In this document: positions 15,132 through 24,301 of the stretch, piece after piece
How the letters are laid out: each line of letters starts with the position of its first letter
Numbering within the stretch: the stretch's first letter is position 1
Origin: VAZQ01 sp035293945
Lineage (GTDB): Bacteria; Pseudomonadota; Alphaproteobacteria; Rhizobiales; Xanthobacteraceae
Direction: 5' to 3'
DNA length: 64,000 bases
Assembly (NCBI GenBank): GCA_035293945.1
Contig: DATGLV010000011.1
Location: 248,001 to 312,000, forward strand
Notes under the pieces: model-generated
What the model was told of the DNA's origin: nothing
What the model saw: the letters and a program-made list of their open reading frames with translations, nothing else
Database searches by the model: none
Translations under genes and position numbers: made by a program

Positions 15132-17516
15132 TCAAGCTTCCGGCCTATAGCGCTCGTAATACGAATTGTTGCCATAAAGGCTCGTGTAGGGGTGTTCGTA
15201 CCGCGCCACCGCCTTGATATCGACTTTGTTGAGCACAATGCCGAGAAGTCGGTCACTGACCTCCGGGGCCGCGTTCAGAACGCCCTGGGCCAACTTAATG
15301 GGAGTATGTCCCCACTCAACTACGAAGACGAAAGTGTCAAGCGACGGAGCGGCAGCACGAACATCAACAACGGGACCCAGCGGGGGAAGGTCGATGATCA
15401 CGTAATCGAATTGCCCGCGAAGCTGCTCGATGAGCCGCTTGAAGGCAGCCGATGAAAGTACTTCGTCAGAGTGGATCAATCCCGAATCAAGTATGGAGGG
15501 AAGCAGCGAGAGACCGGTTTCCGCGTCAATTCTAATGACCCGCTCGAGGTCCGCCTTCCCCTCAAGCACATCCGACAATCCGATATCAGGCCTTGGGGCG
15601 ATGAACTTAACGAGGGTCGGCTTACGCAAGTCCGCATCAATAAGTATCACCCGCTTGCCCGCATCCGCCATCAACTCAGCTATATTACATGCAATAGTTG
15701 ATTTTCCTTCATTGGGTGTCGCCGACGTGATGCCGATGACTTTGTTCTGCCTCACAGCTCCCGACAGCTCAGCCGCGATCTTTACGGCACGCAATCCTTG
15801 GGCAAATGCTGAAACAGGTTGCTCGATAACATATCGCAACAAGCCATCGCTGAGCGAAACGGCATGCTCTTGCGAGACGGCCAGCGCATCCATCGATACC
15901 CGATGACCGAGCCTTGGCCCGACGTCCGACGAATTTCGGTGTTGTTCCGCGCTAAGGGGCCCGGTCGGGCCGATGGAAGGCAGCCGCGCCAAGCACGGCG
16001 CGCGCAACGCGTCTTCGACTTGCCGGGCCGTACGAAATGCGGCGTCAGATACTTCCCTCAGTATTGCGAGGCCGAGCGCCACAAGGGCACCAAGGACGGC
16101 TGCACCTGAGAGAACTGCGGAACCGAGCGGACTACTCTTGCTGCGGGGCGGAGAGGCGGGGCTAAGCATGCGCGCCTCGGTAATGGGGAAGGACTGCTGC
16201 TGGATAGCCTCCCTGTAAAGTTGCAAAAAGTTGCCATAAATCGTGTGATAGACTTTTGCACTGCTTTCCAGCTCATCCAGCCCAAGCCGATCCCGATTGG
16301 TCGTCTGGCCGATGGCGACCAGGGTTTCGAACTTCTGCTCCAGGCCATCCTCGCGCGATTTGGCTATTTCATAATCGCTCTTGTAGCTCGCCGCGATCCT
16401 GCCGAGTTCATTGCTGATCGACCGGCGGACCTCCTGCATCTCTCTCCGAAGATTGACTGTTGCTTCATGGTCCGGTCCATAGCGCGTAGACCAGGTGCCC
16501 TCTTGTGTCGCCAAGTCGAGATACTGATTCCGCAGGCGAACGATGACTTCATCCTTCAGAGAATCCGCAACCGTCCCGTCGCCGACATCATGGCTCATGA
16601 TCTCATTGATACGCTCCAAACGAGCCTGTGCCTCGCTAGTCGCCACTCGCGCATTCACCAATTGCGTGCTGATCTCTGCGAGCTGTTGATCCGCGATGAG
16701 CCGGCTGGAACGACCGGCGGCGCCGGCGGCATCGCCGACATCGACAATGTTGTTGGCCTCTTTGAATTGGAGGACGGCCCGGTCCGCCGCGACGGCGCGT
16801 GTTTCCAGCTCCTTGATCCTGTCCTGCAGCCAGTCGCTGGCGCGCCGCGTCGCCTCGGACTTCGCCTCGATCTGATCTCGGATGTAAGCGTCGCCGATGG
16901 CATTGACCACCGCCGCGGCACGCTCCGGGCTGAACGCGGTATACGTTAATGCCAGCGCATAGGTCCTACCGATGCGGGTGACCGTGCGCAGGTCCAAAAA
17001 TGTCTGCACTGCGTCGCGCGTGCGCTCCGCCGCAGATTCCTTGTGCGAGGAGCCAAGTCCCAGATAACCGAGAACGCGCCCGAATACGCCTTTTTCCGCC
17101 CGCAGGAATTCGGGATCCTCCGTCAGGTTCTGGTCGTTGATAACAGCGAGCGCGATCTTTTCAGATTTGAGGACTTCGACCTGTGTTTCAACCTGATCGC
17201 TGTCCAACGGCACATCGCCCAGGGCCTGTTGATGCGGCTGCAGGACATGCACCTTGTTGCTGTCGATCAAGAGCTCCGCCCTCGCGGTATATCTTGGGGG
17301 AGTCGTGATTAGGTAAACGGCTCCCAATCCGATTGAGCACGACATCGCAATGATAAAAATTCGATACTGCCGGCGAAAAAATCCGGCGCATTGCTCCAGC
17401 AACTCTGCATAAGAGTCGGGCCGCCGAAACCGGTTAAAATAACCCTCCTCCATTTTCGACTGCTCATCCATATTGCTTGCGAAATTCTGTGCTGGGGGAG
17501 CCGCGACAGTCTTCAT
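15132..17516 (-). CDS. Wzc-like polysaccharide co-polymerase with BY-kinase domain
   Basis: A 794-residue inner-membrane protein controlling exopolysaccharide chain length and export. The N-terminal Wzz domain is flanked by hydrophobic helices ('IFIIAMSCSIGLGAVYLIT' near 53-71 and 'VLSGAAVLGALVALGLAIL' near 470), with long periplasmic coiled coils and a GNVR-type region between. The C-terminal BY-kinase has Walker A 'ATPNEGKST' near 602, Walker A' 'LIDADLRKP' and Walker B 'YVIIDLPPL'. It ends in a tyrosine cluster ('RYEHPYTSLYGNNSYYERY') for autophosphorylation. The single-chain kinase fusion is intact. It ends a run of genes starting at tpsB and pairs functionally with the Wza-like protein. 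Confidence 0.92.
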   Translation of the reverse strand: MKTVAAPPAQNFASNMDEQSKMEEGYFNRFRRPDSYAELLEQCAGFFRRQYRIFIIAMSCSIGLGAVYLITTPPRYTARAELLIDSNKVHVLQPHQQALGDVPLDSDQVETQVEVLKSEKIALAVINDQNLTEDPEFLRAEKGVFGRVLGYLGLGSSHKESAAERTRDAVQTFLDLRTVTRIGRTYALALTYTAFSPERAAAVVNAIGDAYIRDQIEAKSEATRRASDWLQDRIKELETRAVAADRAVLQFKEANNIVDVGDAAGAAGRSSRLIADQQLAEISTQLVNARVATSEAQARLERINEIMSHDVGDGTVADSLKDEVIVRLRNQYLDLATQEGTWSTRYGPDHEATVNLRREMQEVRRSISNELGRIAASYKSDYEIAKSREDGLEQKFETLVAIGQTTNRDRLGLDELESSAKVYHTIYGNFLQLYREAIQQQSFPITEARMLSPASPPRSKSSPLGSAVLSGAAVLGALVALGLAILREVSDAAFRTARQVEDALRAPCLARLPSIGPTGPLSAEQHRNSSDVGPRLGHRVSMDALAVSQEHAVSLSDGLLRYVIEQPVSAFAQGLRAVKIAAELSGAVRQNKVIGITSATPNEGKSTIACNIAELMADAGKRVILIDADLRKPTLVKFIAPRPDIGLSDVLEGKADLERVIRIDAETGLSLLPSILDSGLIHSDEVLSSAAFKRLIEQLRGQFDYVIIDLPPLGPVVDVRAAAPSLDTFVFVVEWGHTPIKLAQGVLNAAPEVSDRLLGIVLNKVDIKAVARYEHPYTSLYGNNSYYERYRPEA

Positions 17517-17546
17517 CCCTCTCTATGCGAGGCGGCATGGTCGGCT

Positions 17547-18563
17547 TCAGCGCGCCGGTTCCGGTGCAGGTGCCGCGAGCAGCTTGGAAAGCGCTAGCTC
17601 GTTGACTATTGGCGGACTTTGCTTAAGCAGATCAGCCACATATGCGCGCCGGCTGGCGTCCGCCCGTTCTGCCCGCATGCGCTGCGCCAACGCGTCACGG
17701 ACCTCCCCCAGGGGCCGCGCGTGCGCGGCTTCCGTATCGAGCAGCTTGAGAATGTGCCAACCGTCGTCAAGCCGAATAGGGTCGGTTATCGCGGCCTTGG
17801 CGAGCCCTGTCACCTGGTTACGAATCTCCGGCCGCAGCTGGGCCTCGGTCAGCCAGCCGATCTCTCCACCCTTTTCGGCGCTCTCACTGTCGTCCGATTC
17901 GGCCTTGGCAAGCGCCGCGAAGTTCGCCCCCGGCAGCTTGAGCTTTCGCATCAGCTCGTCGAGCTTCCTGCGCGCTTTCTCATCGGTGGCTTTGTCCGCC
18001 CCCTTTGGCAGCGCCACGGTGATTTGCGCCAGCTCAAATCGGCGCGGAATGAGAAAAGCGGTGGCGTTGGCGTCGTATACTGCTTTGATTTCCTCGTCGG
18101 TCGGGTAGCCCTCGGGAGGTGTTGTCACCGAACGAAGATAGCTCTCGATGATCACGTTCTCGCGTGCCCGCTCAATTTGCGCAGCCACTGAGGGTTGCTG
18201 CTCCCACTTTTTCGCCAACGCCTCCTTCAGGACAAGGCGGTCGCCCAAAATGGTCCGCACCGCTTGGCTCAGCAGCGTCGGGTCGTGCGCGAGGGCGGCC
18301 TGCTGGCGCGGCTCGAGGGTTGCGATGACGGCGCGCAGTTCCTCGGCGGTGACGTCGCTGGTCCCCAGTCGCGCGATCACCTCACTGCTCTTGACAGCTT
18401 CGGCAGGACGCGAGGTCGGTGCGGGTGTCACCGTGGCCGGCGACGACGGCGTGCGCGGCGCCTGTGCGGCGGCCGGATGGCACAGGACCGTCAGGATTTC
18501 CGCCAACGCGACCGCCGCACCGCAAGCTGCACGCCTCTTTTGCATGGCGGTCTTTTTCGTCAT
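17547..18563 (-). CDS. PpiC/SurA-type periplasmic peptidyl-prolyl isomerase
   Basis: The 338-residue protein has a signal peptide ending near 'AAAQA', a Pro/Thr linker, an N-terminal helical chaperone part ('VTAEELRAVIATLEPRQQAAL', 'GDRLVLKEALAKK') and one rotamase domain around 175-280 ('FELAQITVAL...', 'SAEKGGEIGWLTEAQLRPEI', 'GWHILKLLD'). It probably folds outer-membrane or secreted beta-proteins. It overlaps the upstream coiled-coil gene by 4 bp and lies downstream of TpsB, TonB and porin genes, so those are likely clients. PEP-CTERM/EpsD-type PpiC proteins are an alternative comparison because of the neighbouring Wzc gene. Confidence 0.85.
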   Translation of the reverse strand: MTKKTAMQKRRAACGAAVALAEILTVLCHPAAAQAPRTPSSPATVTPAPTSRPAEAVKSSEVIARLGTSDVTAEELRAVIATLEPRQQAALAHDPTLLSQAVRTILGDRLVLKEALAKKWEQQPSVAAQIERARENVIIESYLRSVTTPPEGYPTDEEIKAVYDANATAFLIPRRFELAQITVALPKGADKATDEKARRKLDELMRKLKLPGANFAALAKAESDDSESAEKGGEIGWLTEAQLRPEIRNQVTGLAKAAITDPIRLDDGWHILKLLDTEAAHARPLGEVRDALAQRMRAERADASRRAYVADLLKQSPPIVNELALSKLLAAPAPEPAR

Positions 18564-19153
18564 GGCTTGACCTTCTGATCCTGGATCTTGTCCCGGTAGT
18601 CCTGCAGCATGTTCTGCAGCTCGACCCGCTTGATCCCGACCACAGGCTCACGCGCCGCAAAGAAATCCAGCAGCGTGGTCGAGTTCAGCTTGGTCAGCAT
18701 TTCTTCGCCGACCTTGGCCAGCTGCACGTTCTTGGCTTCGCAGCTCTTGTTGCTCATCTTGAGTGCCGTCGCTTCGCTCTCAAGCTTGGCCCGTTCGGCA
18801 TCCTTGGTGCGAGCAACGTTTGCGGCATCCTCGTAAGCGGCCTTCCATTTCTCCAGTGCGTCATCGCGGTCGGCGAGGCGCCGATTGAAATCCTCGACCG
18901 CCTTCTGATAGGCCTGCTCGGCATCCTTGACTTGTGCCTTGTACCCATCGATCTGCTTCTGCAAGAGATCACGCTGACGTTCGGCTTCGGCCTCCTTGGC
19001 CTGCAAGGTCGCACGCTGATCTTCGAGGGAGCGCAGCTGCGCGGTCGCGCTGCGGAGAGCTTCTCGCAACCGGTCGGTCTCGGACTGTGCATTGGCTGCC
19101 GCCGGCAGGGCGACCGCGAGCACGATCAGGATGAGGATGGCTGAACGGCGCAT
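18560..19153 (-). CDS. periplasmic coiled-coil protein
   Basis: It has a signal peptide ('ILILIVLAVALPAAANAQ'), then a charged heptad-rich helix from about 25 to 125 ('TDRLREALRSATAQLRSLED', 'AKEAEAERQRDLLQKQIDGY'), a conserved-looking 'SNKSCEAKNVQL' segment with a single Cys, and a C-terminal helix. No enzyme motif is present. Between the putative porin and the PpiC gene, separated by only 2 bp from the former, it is probably a periplasmic scaffold, a tethering factor or a periplasm-spanning spacer of the same export block. Confidence 0.8.
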   Translation of the reverse strand: MRRSAILILIVLAVALPAAANAQSETDRLREALRSATAQLRSLEDQRATLQAKEAEAERQRDLLQKQIDGYKAQVKDAEQAYQKAVEDFNRRLADRDDALEKWKAAYEDAANVARTKDAERAKLESEATALKMSNKSCEAKNVQLAKVGEEMLTKLNSTTLLDFFAAREPVVGIKRVELQNMLQDYRDKIQDQKVKP

Positions 19154-19155
19154 GA

Positions 19156-21090
19156 TCAGAACTTCGCATTGAGGTCAACTTGGGCGACATCGACCGCATA
19201 GGGCGGGCCGGCCACTTGGTTGGCGCTCATCCAGCGTGCCGACAGCCAGACATTTGCACTGACCGCGAGATTGGCGCCGAAGAAATAACCCTTCAGATTT
19301 GTGCCGCCGAGGCCGAAATCGGAGTCCGTGAAGGCATCGATCACCGCGTCGGATTCGAGCCACTTGTAGCCGACATGGACGTTCCAATCGCCCAGTTGCT
19401 TGAGCTCTCGGTTGCCCACGGTCATGCGCGCAAGCCAGCCCAGATCCCCGCCGACAAATGGGCTGTTGCTGCTCGACGACGCTCCAGCGGCGCCGGCGGG
19501 GAGCGGATTCGCGGCTGCCTTTGCGGCCACGTCCGCGCGGTTGAAGGCTGTGTTCCACACAAAATCGCCGTCGAGTATGACGTGATACGGATTGAAATGA
19601 GTGAAATCAATCTGGCCGCTGAAAACGAGTGGTCGGAACTTGCTCGCAAGGCCAAAATATTGGAACTGGTCTAGCGTTCCGAAACCGTTGGCGGCCTCGG
19701 GTAGAATGTCACGCAACGCCATATAGGTATTGCCCCTTTGGGCGAATGAAGGGCGTGTTAGGTCAGTGTCGCACACATCGGTCGTAAGCGACACAGCACA
19801 AGGGCTGGACAGCTCGCCTTGCACATTTGTGAAATCATATAAAGCGATCCCAAACTTTTGCTCAACCTCAGGGACCAAGTTGTAAATGGTGCCTATCTGG
19901 CCGCCGAACATCCACTTGTCGTGGCTCGGAAGCTTGACCGTTTGAAGCGAGCCGACGTTGAAATCGGTATCGTAGATCGGGAAGGCTCCGGCCACCACGA
20001 ACGGTACAAAGCCTGGCCTCACCTCGGGTGTGGCCTGGACGGCAAAGCCATCAAACCCAAGATCTCTGTTGTAGACCAGGTCGGTCGGCGTAAAGAACGG
20101 ATTGTCAAAACGGCCGATGTCGACGACGAAATCTGTCCAGCGGGCATACTTAATGTAGGCACGATCGAGCCAGATGGCATAATTGCTGAAATTGCCGCCG
20201 GAGCCTCCGAGCGTTTGATTAAAGGTAACGGGCGCATTGCCGTCGCCGGTGCCGATCTTCAACCCGGCCCAGAAGCCATCCGAAAGGTCGGCGTCCATGC
20301 CGAGGCGCGCGCGTAGACGGGCCCGGTAGCGATCCTGGTCGGTATCGTAGGTCGGCCATAGAACCGGGTTACTTAGCGATGTGTCGTATGGACTGCCGGT
20401 GTTGATGGCATTGTAGTTCACCGCCGCCTGCGGATCGTTGCCCTTGGGGAAGAAGTCCCACTCGGAGCGAACGCGCACGTCGCCGTAAAAATGGATGCGG
20501 GAGGCCCAATCCGGGAACTTGCCCGGCGCGGCCCATCCTTCCTTCTGCGCCTTGGTCATCACCTCGCCTTTGATCTCGTCACGCAGCTCCTTCTTGACCA
20601 CCTCCGGCACATAGACCACGTGCTTGGTGCCGGGCGGGGATGTCGCGTCGGCCGCATCCTTTGCGGTCTTGTCGGCATCGTCGGCCTTGGCGGCGGCGTC
20701 GTGCACCGCCTGGCGCGCCACATAAGCCTCGTCCTCGGCCTGCTTGATCAGCGCCGCACCCTGCTCTTCGGTCAGCACGCCTTGCTGCATCAATATGTTG
20801 ATGAGGTTGACGTTCGCATTGGGAGACGGCGGCGCTGTGTGAGACACGGTGGGGCGCGCGGCCTTGGCGTTCGTGCCGGGGGTCGCGTCAGAGCTCGCCT
20901 TCGTATTGGTCCCGGCGTTTGCGTTAGCGCCCGTGCTGGTACTGGCGCCGGTGTTCGTATTGGTGGCAGCGTTCGAGCTGCCACCATCCTGTTGCGCCAT
21001 CGCTGGAAAAGCGAGCATCACTCCGCACAGCGCGGCGGCGGCGAACCGCGCCAGCTCTCTCCTCCCCGTCCTGTCGCACGCCATAACCAA
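19156..21090 (-). CDS. putative outer-membrane porin with low-complexity N-terminus
   Basis: This 644-residue protein has a signal peptide to about 32 ('VMLAFPAMAQ') and then a 50-residue Asn/Thr/Ala/Gly-rich linker. A short helical segment ('INILMQQGVLTEEQGAALIKQAEDEA') resembles the peptidoglycan- or trimer-contact helix of 'putative porin' family members, and a coiled stretch follows. From about 195 it is a beta-barrel with alternating strands ('IHFYGDVRVRSEWDF', 'RYRARLRARLGMDADLSDGFWAGLKIGTG') and it ends in Phe ('VDLNAKF'), the BAM signal. It follows tonB and precedes the coiled-coil and PpiC genes. It may be the outer-membrane partner acted on by the local TonB module. Confidence 0.85.
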   Translation of the reverse strand: MVMACDRTGRRELARFAAAALCGVMLAFPAMAQQDGGSSNAATNTNTGASTSTGANANAGTNTKASSDATPGTNAKAARPTVSHTAPPSPNANVNLINILMQQGVLTEEQGAALIKQAEDEAYVARQAVHDAAAKADDADKTAKDAADATSPPGTKHVVYVPEVVKKELRDEIKGEVMTKAQKEGWAAPGKFPDWASRIHFYGDVRVRSEWDFFPKGNDPQAAVNYNAINTGSPYDTSLSNPVLWPTYDTDQDRYRARLRARLGMDADLSDGFWAGLKIGTGDGNAPVTFNQTLGGSGGNFSNYAIWLDRAYIKYARWTDFVVDIGRFDNPFFTPTDLVYNRDLGFDGFAVQATPEVRPGFVPFVVAGAFPIYDTDFNVGSLQTVKLPSHDKWMFGGQIGTIYNLVPEVEQKFGIALYDFTNVQGELSSPCAVSLTTDVCDTDLTRPSFAQRGNTYMALRDILPEAANGFGTLDQFQYFGLASKFRPLVFSGQIDFTHFNPYHVILDGDFVWNTAFNRADVAAKAAANPLPAGAAGASSSSNSPFVGGDLGWLARMTVGNRELKQLGDWNVHVGYKWLESDAVIDAFTDSDFGLGGTNLKGYFFGANLAVSANVWLSARWMSANQVAGPPYAVDVAQVDLNAKF

Positions 21091-21173
21091 CTCCCGTTAC
21101 ACCACACTCAACTTGTGCCGTTCACGTCGATCGTTCTTGCGTCGGACTGCGCCTGGGCCTTGGCAGATTCGTT

Positions 21174-21881
21174 TCAGCTTGGTTTGTGCTCGGTCAGGCG
21201 CGTGATAAACGGCATCGGCATATCTTTCGGGGGCGACGGATGCAGCGTCATTCCACCCAGTTGATCGCGAACGGCAGCGTCCAAATCCGCATCTCCCGTG
21301 GACGAAGTGAGCTTCACGCGAGTGACACGGCCGGAGGGGTCCGCCCAAAGTAAAATGTCGGCGCGCACTACGGCGCGGCGAGTCTTTTCATTCGCGCGCA
21401 GCGCCGCCTCGACCTGCGATATCACTTGGCTGTCGTACCAGCCCCAGCGGCTGCCGCCGCCACCGCCGCCACCAGTACCAAGCACCTTCCCACCCGGCTT
21501 GCCGCCGAGGTTGAACGCGTCGCCGGGCCCCTCCCCCTTGGCGTCTAGAGCCAAAGGTCCGGGCGGCGGCTCTTCGGGCTTCTCATCCTGCGGCTTTTCC
21601 TCAATTATCTCTTTCTTGATCGGCTCCTCCATCACCTTCTGCTCCGGCGGTGGAGGCGGCGGTGTTGGAGGCGGCGGGGGCGGCGGAGGGGGAGGAAGAA
21701 TATTGACGACGGTGAGCTGCACCTTGCGCACCGGCTCCTTGGCGCCGCTCAAGAGCATCAACACACCGCCAACCAGCAGGGCCAGCACCAGCGCACCTGA
21801 ACCGATCGCGAGGAGGAGGCGGCGCAATCGCAAACGGCCGCTCGCTTCCTCTTCGTCTTCGCGGCGCTTCACCATGATCAC
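21174..21881 (-). CDS. TonB-like energy transducer
   Basis: The 235-residue protein has an N-terminal cytoplasmic basic stretch, one membrane helix ('LLLAIGSGALVLALLVGGVLML', about 24-45), and a proline rod with a run of ten prolines (about 63-80) followed by Lys/Glu-Pro repeats ('EEPIKKEIIEEKPQDEKPEE'). After a Gly-rich hinge ('LGTGGGGGGGSRWGWY') comes a TonB_C-type domain ('SQVEAALRANEKTRRAVVRADILLWADPSGRVTRVKL'). It overlaps exbD by 4 bp. It transmits inner-membrane proton-motive force to an outer-membrane partner; here TpsB or the porin are the nearest candidates. Confidence 0.9.
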   Translation of the reverse strand: MIMVKRREDEEEASGRLRLRRLLLAIGSGALVLALLVGGVLMLLSGAKEPVRKVQLTVVNILPPPPPPPPPPTPPPPPPEQKVMEEPIKKEIIEEKPQDEKPEEPPPGPLALDAKGEGPGDAFNLGGKPGGKVLGTGGGGGGGSRWGWYDSQVISQVEAALRANEKTRRAVVRADILLWADPSGRVTRVKLTSSTGDADLDAAVRDQLGGMTLHPSPPKDMPMPFITRLTEHKPS

Positions 21882-22282
21882 TTCACCAGCGGCTTGGTCG
21901 CGAGGCCAACCTGGGTGATGCTGAGGCGTCCCAAAAGATCGAGGACATCCATCACGTTCTGGTACTGGGTCTGGCTGTCGCCCCGCAGCACCACCGGAAA
22001 GTCGGGCGTCACCGCCCGCGCCTGCACCAGCCGCTGCTCGAGCTCGGCGAGCGTCACCGGTATGGTGTCGAGGAATATCTTGCCGTCGTTGGTGACTGTG
22101 ATCGCCCTGGTGGTCTGCTTGGCAAGACTCGGCGCCGCGCTCGCCTTCGGCAGGTTCACCTTCAAGCCCTGCACGGTCGCGGTGGTCATGATGATGAAGA
22201 TCACCAGCAGCACGTAAGCGAGGTCGAGCATCGGCGTGATGTTGATGTCGTCATACGGCTTATCTTCGGCCTGGACCTGCAT
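21878..22282 (-). CDS. exbD: ExbD/TolR-family proton-channel subunit
   Basis: The 134-residue protein has one N-terminal helix with the family Asp placed at its start ('DINITPMLDLAYVLLVIFIIMT'; the Asp of 'MLDLAY' is the proton-carrying residue). The periplasmic domain follows ('VNLPKASAA', 'ITVTNDGKIFLDTIPVTLAEL'). It works with an ExbB-type pentamer. It sits 3 bp downstream of the ExbB fusion gene and overlaps tonB, so the three are one operon. Confidence 0.93.
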   Translation of the reverse strand: MQVQAEDKPYDDINITPMLDLAYVLLVIFIIMTTATVQGLKVNLPKASAAPSLAKQTTRAITVTNDGKIFLDTIPVTLAELEQRLVQARAVTPDFPVVLRGDSQTQYQNVMDVLDLLGRLSITQVGLATKPLVK

Positions 22283-22285
22283 GGC

Positions 22286-24301
22286 TCACTCCGCCGCGAT
22301 CTTCTGCTGGTCGCCTGGAAGCGCGTGGTAGGATTCGGCCATGCGAGTGACGAACTCGTCGATGAAGACGTGCATCTCGCTCGTCGTATCCTTGATGCGG
22401 GTGATCAGGTAGTTGTAGCCAAACAGCGCCGGGATCGCGACGCCAAGGCCCGCGACGGTCGCGACCAGGGCGGCGGAAATTCCCGGTGCGATCGCGTTGA
22501 TGTTGACGTCACCGGTTGCGGCGATGGCCGCAAAGGTGATCATGACGCCAACCACGGTGCCGAGCAGGCCGAGGAACGGGCCGCCGGAGATCGCGATGGT
22601 CAACATCACCATCAAGCGGTTGAGGCGCTGGGTTTCGCGCACATAGCCGCTGTCCAGCGCGGCGCGGATTGCCTGGATAGATTGCACCGAGAGTGCACGC
22701 GGGCGGCCATCGTCGCCGAAGCGGCGGCGGATCTCCTGCATGCCGCGATGAAACAAGCGATTTAGCGATGAATTGCGGATAATCTTGCGGTCCTTCATGC
22801 CGAGCCGTGCTGTGGACGTGAGCGGGCCTGGATCGCCCAATCCCGGCAGGCGTTCCTCGCCTTCGTCCAGTAGCAGCAGACCCTCGAAATCGAGGGTCGG
22901 ATCGCTGAAGTACCGCAGGAACACTGCATTGGCCTTGGCGATCCGGTTCAGATAACGGGCTTTCCCGATCATCACTGTCCAGCTGACGATTGCCATGATG
23001 GCCAGCAGCGTGATGACGACCCAGCCGTCGGGGGTGACCGAACGCAAAATGACGCCGAAATAGCCGCTGCTGAACCACCTCGAGTTCTCCTCGTCGACGC
23101 TGAACGAGATGAGCTTCGCCTCGTCCGGGCCCTGCCCGATCGCCGCCAGCTTTATGTAACCGGGGGAACGTACGACCTTCGAGATCTCGAGCTCGTCGAG
23201 CTCGCCCGTGAATCCGGCCGCAGCCTGTGCCGCAGGAGCGGTAGTCGCGGGGGCGCCGGTCGCCGGCGCGGCGGCGGCATCACCGGCCCCGCCGGTCGGC
23301 TGACTGGCGTCGGGGGCCGAAGCAGAAGCAGCCGGCGCGCCTGCCGTATCGGCGCCAACCGATGCTCCTCCCGTCATCGCCGGCAAGCCCGCATCGAGCG
23401 TCGCGATCGGGGCGCCGTCGACATACATTATAATGTGACCATCACCCGCCGTCACAGCGAGATGGTGCCAGGCAGCCGCCGAGATCGGCGCCGTGTCGCC
23501 GCTCCGCTGCACAGCGCCGGCATTAGCGACCTCAACAAACGGAACGCCGTTATCGAGGCCGATGACAAAGCCGTTCGCACCTTCGTGGCGCGCATAGAGA
23601 ACGGCGCGTGGCTGGGGCGCCGCCATCTGCACCCACGCGGACCAGGTCAGCGGCCCACCTTCCGGCATAGTCAGGGAGAACGAGCCCGGAAGCATCAGCG
23701 TTGTCTGTCCGTCGAAGCGCGCGCCTCCGCCGATGATCGCGGCATCGTCGGAGGGCACGACACTCTGCGCGCTGTTGGCCCAGGCGGATGAATCCTGGGC
23801 TGGCGTCCCGCGCTCGGCGAAATGGTAGATGAGCAGCGTGTCAGAGTCGTAGGTGCCCTTGGCATCGGCCGCGGCCGGCGCCTTGAGGTTGCCGTAATAG
23901 AGCCAGATCTCCGTCCTGGCTCCGGGCTTCAGGTCCGGAACGCTGACCCACAAGAGCGCCTCGCCCAGCAGCGAATCGAATTTCTCGATGTGGAATTTGA
24001 GCGGGGTCTTGTCGTCGGAATTGACGAAGCGCAGATCGCCACCGTCTTCCTTGGCAGCATCGAAGCGGAAGTTGCCGAGATGCAAGCGCACCAGAACCGG
24101 CGTCGTACCGATCGGCTCGTTGATGCCGGCGCCCGAGGCTCCGGTGTCGATGGTGATCTTCTTGCGCAGGGTCCACTGGTCGTTCCACCACGCCGCCGCG
24201 GGCGCGGGCCACAAAATGATGATGGCGGCGAGCATGAGCAGCGCGCCGGCCGGAAGTCCGCGCCTGAGCGAGCGCAATCGGCTCCTACGGCCCGTTCGCA
24301 T
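22286..24301 (-). CDS. DUF2341-LamG-ExbB fusion: ExbB/TolQ channel with extracytoplasmic lectin-like module
   Basis: This 671-residue protein is about three times the usual ExbB length (about 230 aa). It has a signal-like helix ('ALLMLAAIIILWPAPAAAWW', about 18-38), a DUF2341 domain (about 39-155, 'LPYYGN'-type end seen as 'IWLYYGN'), a LamG/concanavalin-like domain (about 160-395, 'GGARFDGQTTLMLPGSFSL', 'WHHLAVTAGDGHIIMYVDG') and an Ala/Pro linker insert. A membrane helix near 415-440 ('DGWVVITLLAIMAIVSWTVM') and a MotA/TolQ/ExbB domain (about 470-660, 'GGPFLGLLGTVVGVMITF', 'ISAALVATVAGLGVAIPALFGYN') complete it. Its ATG overlaps the tpsB stop (TGATG) and exbD follows. The lectin-like part would lie in the periplasm facing TpsA, peptidoglycan or glycan. 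Confidence 0.92.
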   Translation of the reverse strand: MRTGRRSRLRSLRRGLPAGALLMLAAIIILWPAPAAAWWNDQWTLRKKITIDTGASGAGINEPIGTTPVLVRLHLGNFRFDAAKEDGGDLRFVNSDDKTPLKFHIEKFDSLLGEALLWVSVPDLKPGARTEIWLYYGNLKAPAAADAKGTYDSDTLLIYHFAERGTPAQDSSAWANSAQSVVPSDDAAIIGGGARFDGQTTLMLPGSFSLTMPEGGPLTWSAWVQMAAPQPRAVLYARHEGANGFVIGLDNGVPFVEVANAGAVQRSGDTAPISAAAWHHLAVTAGDGHIIMYVDGAPIATLDAGLPAMTGGASVGADTAGAPAASASAPDASQPTGGAGDAAAAPATGAPATTAPAAQAAAGFTGELDELEISKVVRSPGYIKLAAIGQGPDEAKLISFSVDEENSRWFSSGYFGVILRSVTPDGWVVITLLAIMAIVSWTVMIGKARYLNRIAKANAVFLRYFSDPTLDFEGLLLLDEGEERLPGLGDPGPLTSTARLGMKDRKIIRNSSLNRLFHRGMQEIRRRFGDDGRPRALSVQSIQAIRAALDSGYVRETQRLNRLMVMLTIAISGGPFLGLLGTVVGVMITFAAIAATGDVNINAIAPGISAALVATVAGLGVAIPALFGYNYLITRIKDTTSEMHVFIDEFVTRMAESYHALPGDQQKIAAE

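Noticed and set aside
21640..21700. Poly-Pro/GGC-type repeat as a possible microsatellite or assembly artefact
   Set aside because: It encodes the proline rod of the TonB-like protein in frame, which is expected for the family.
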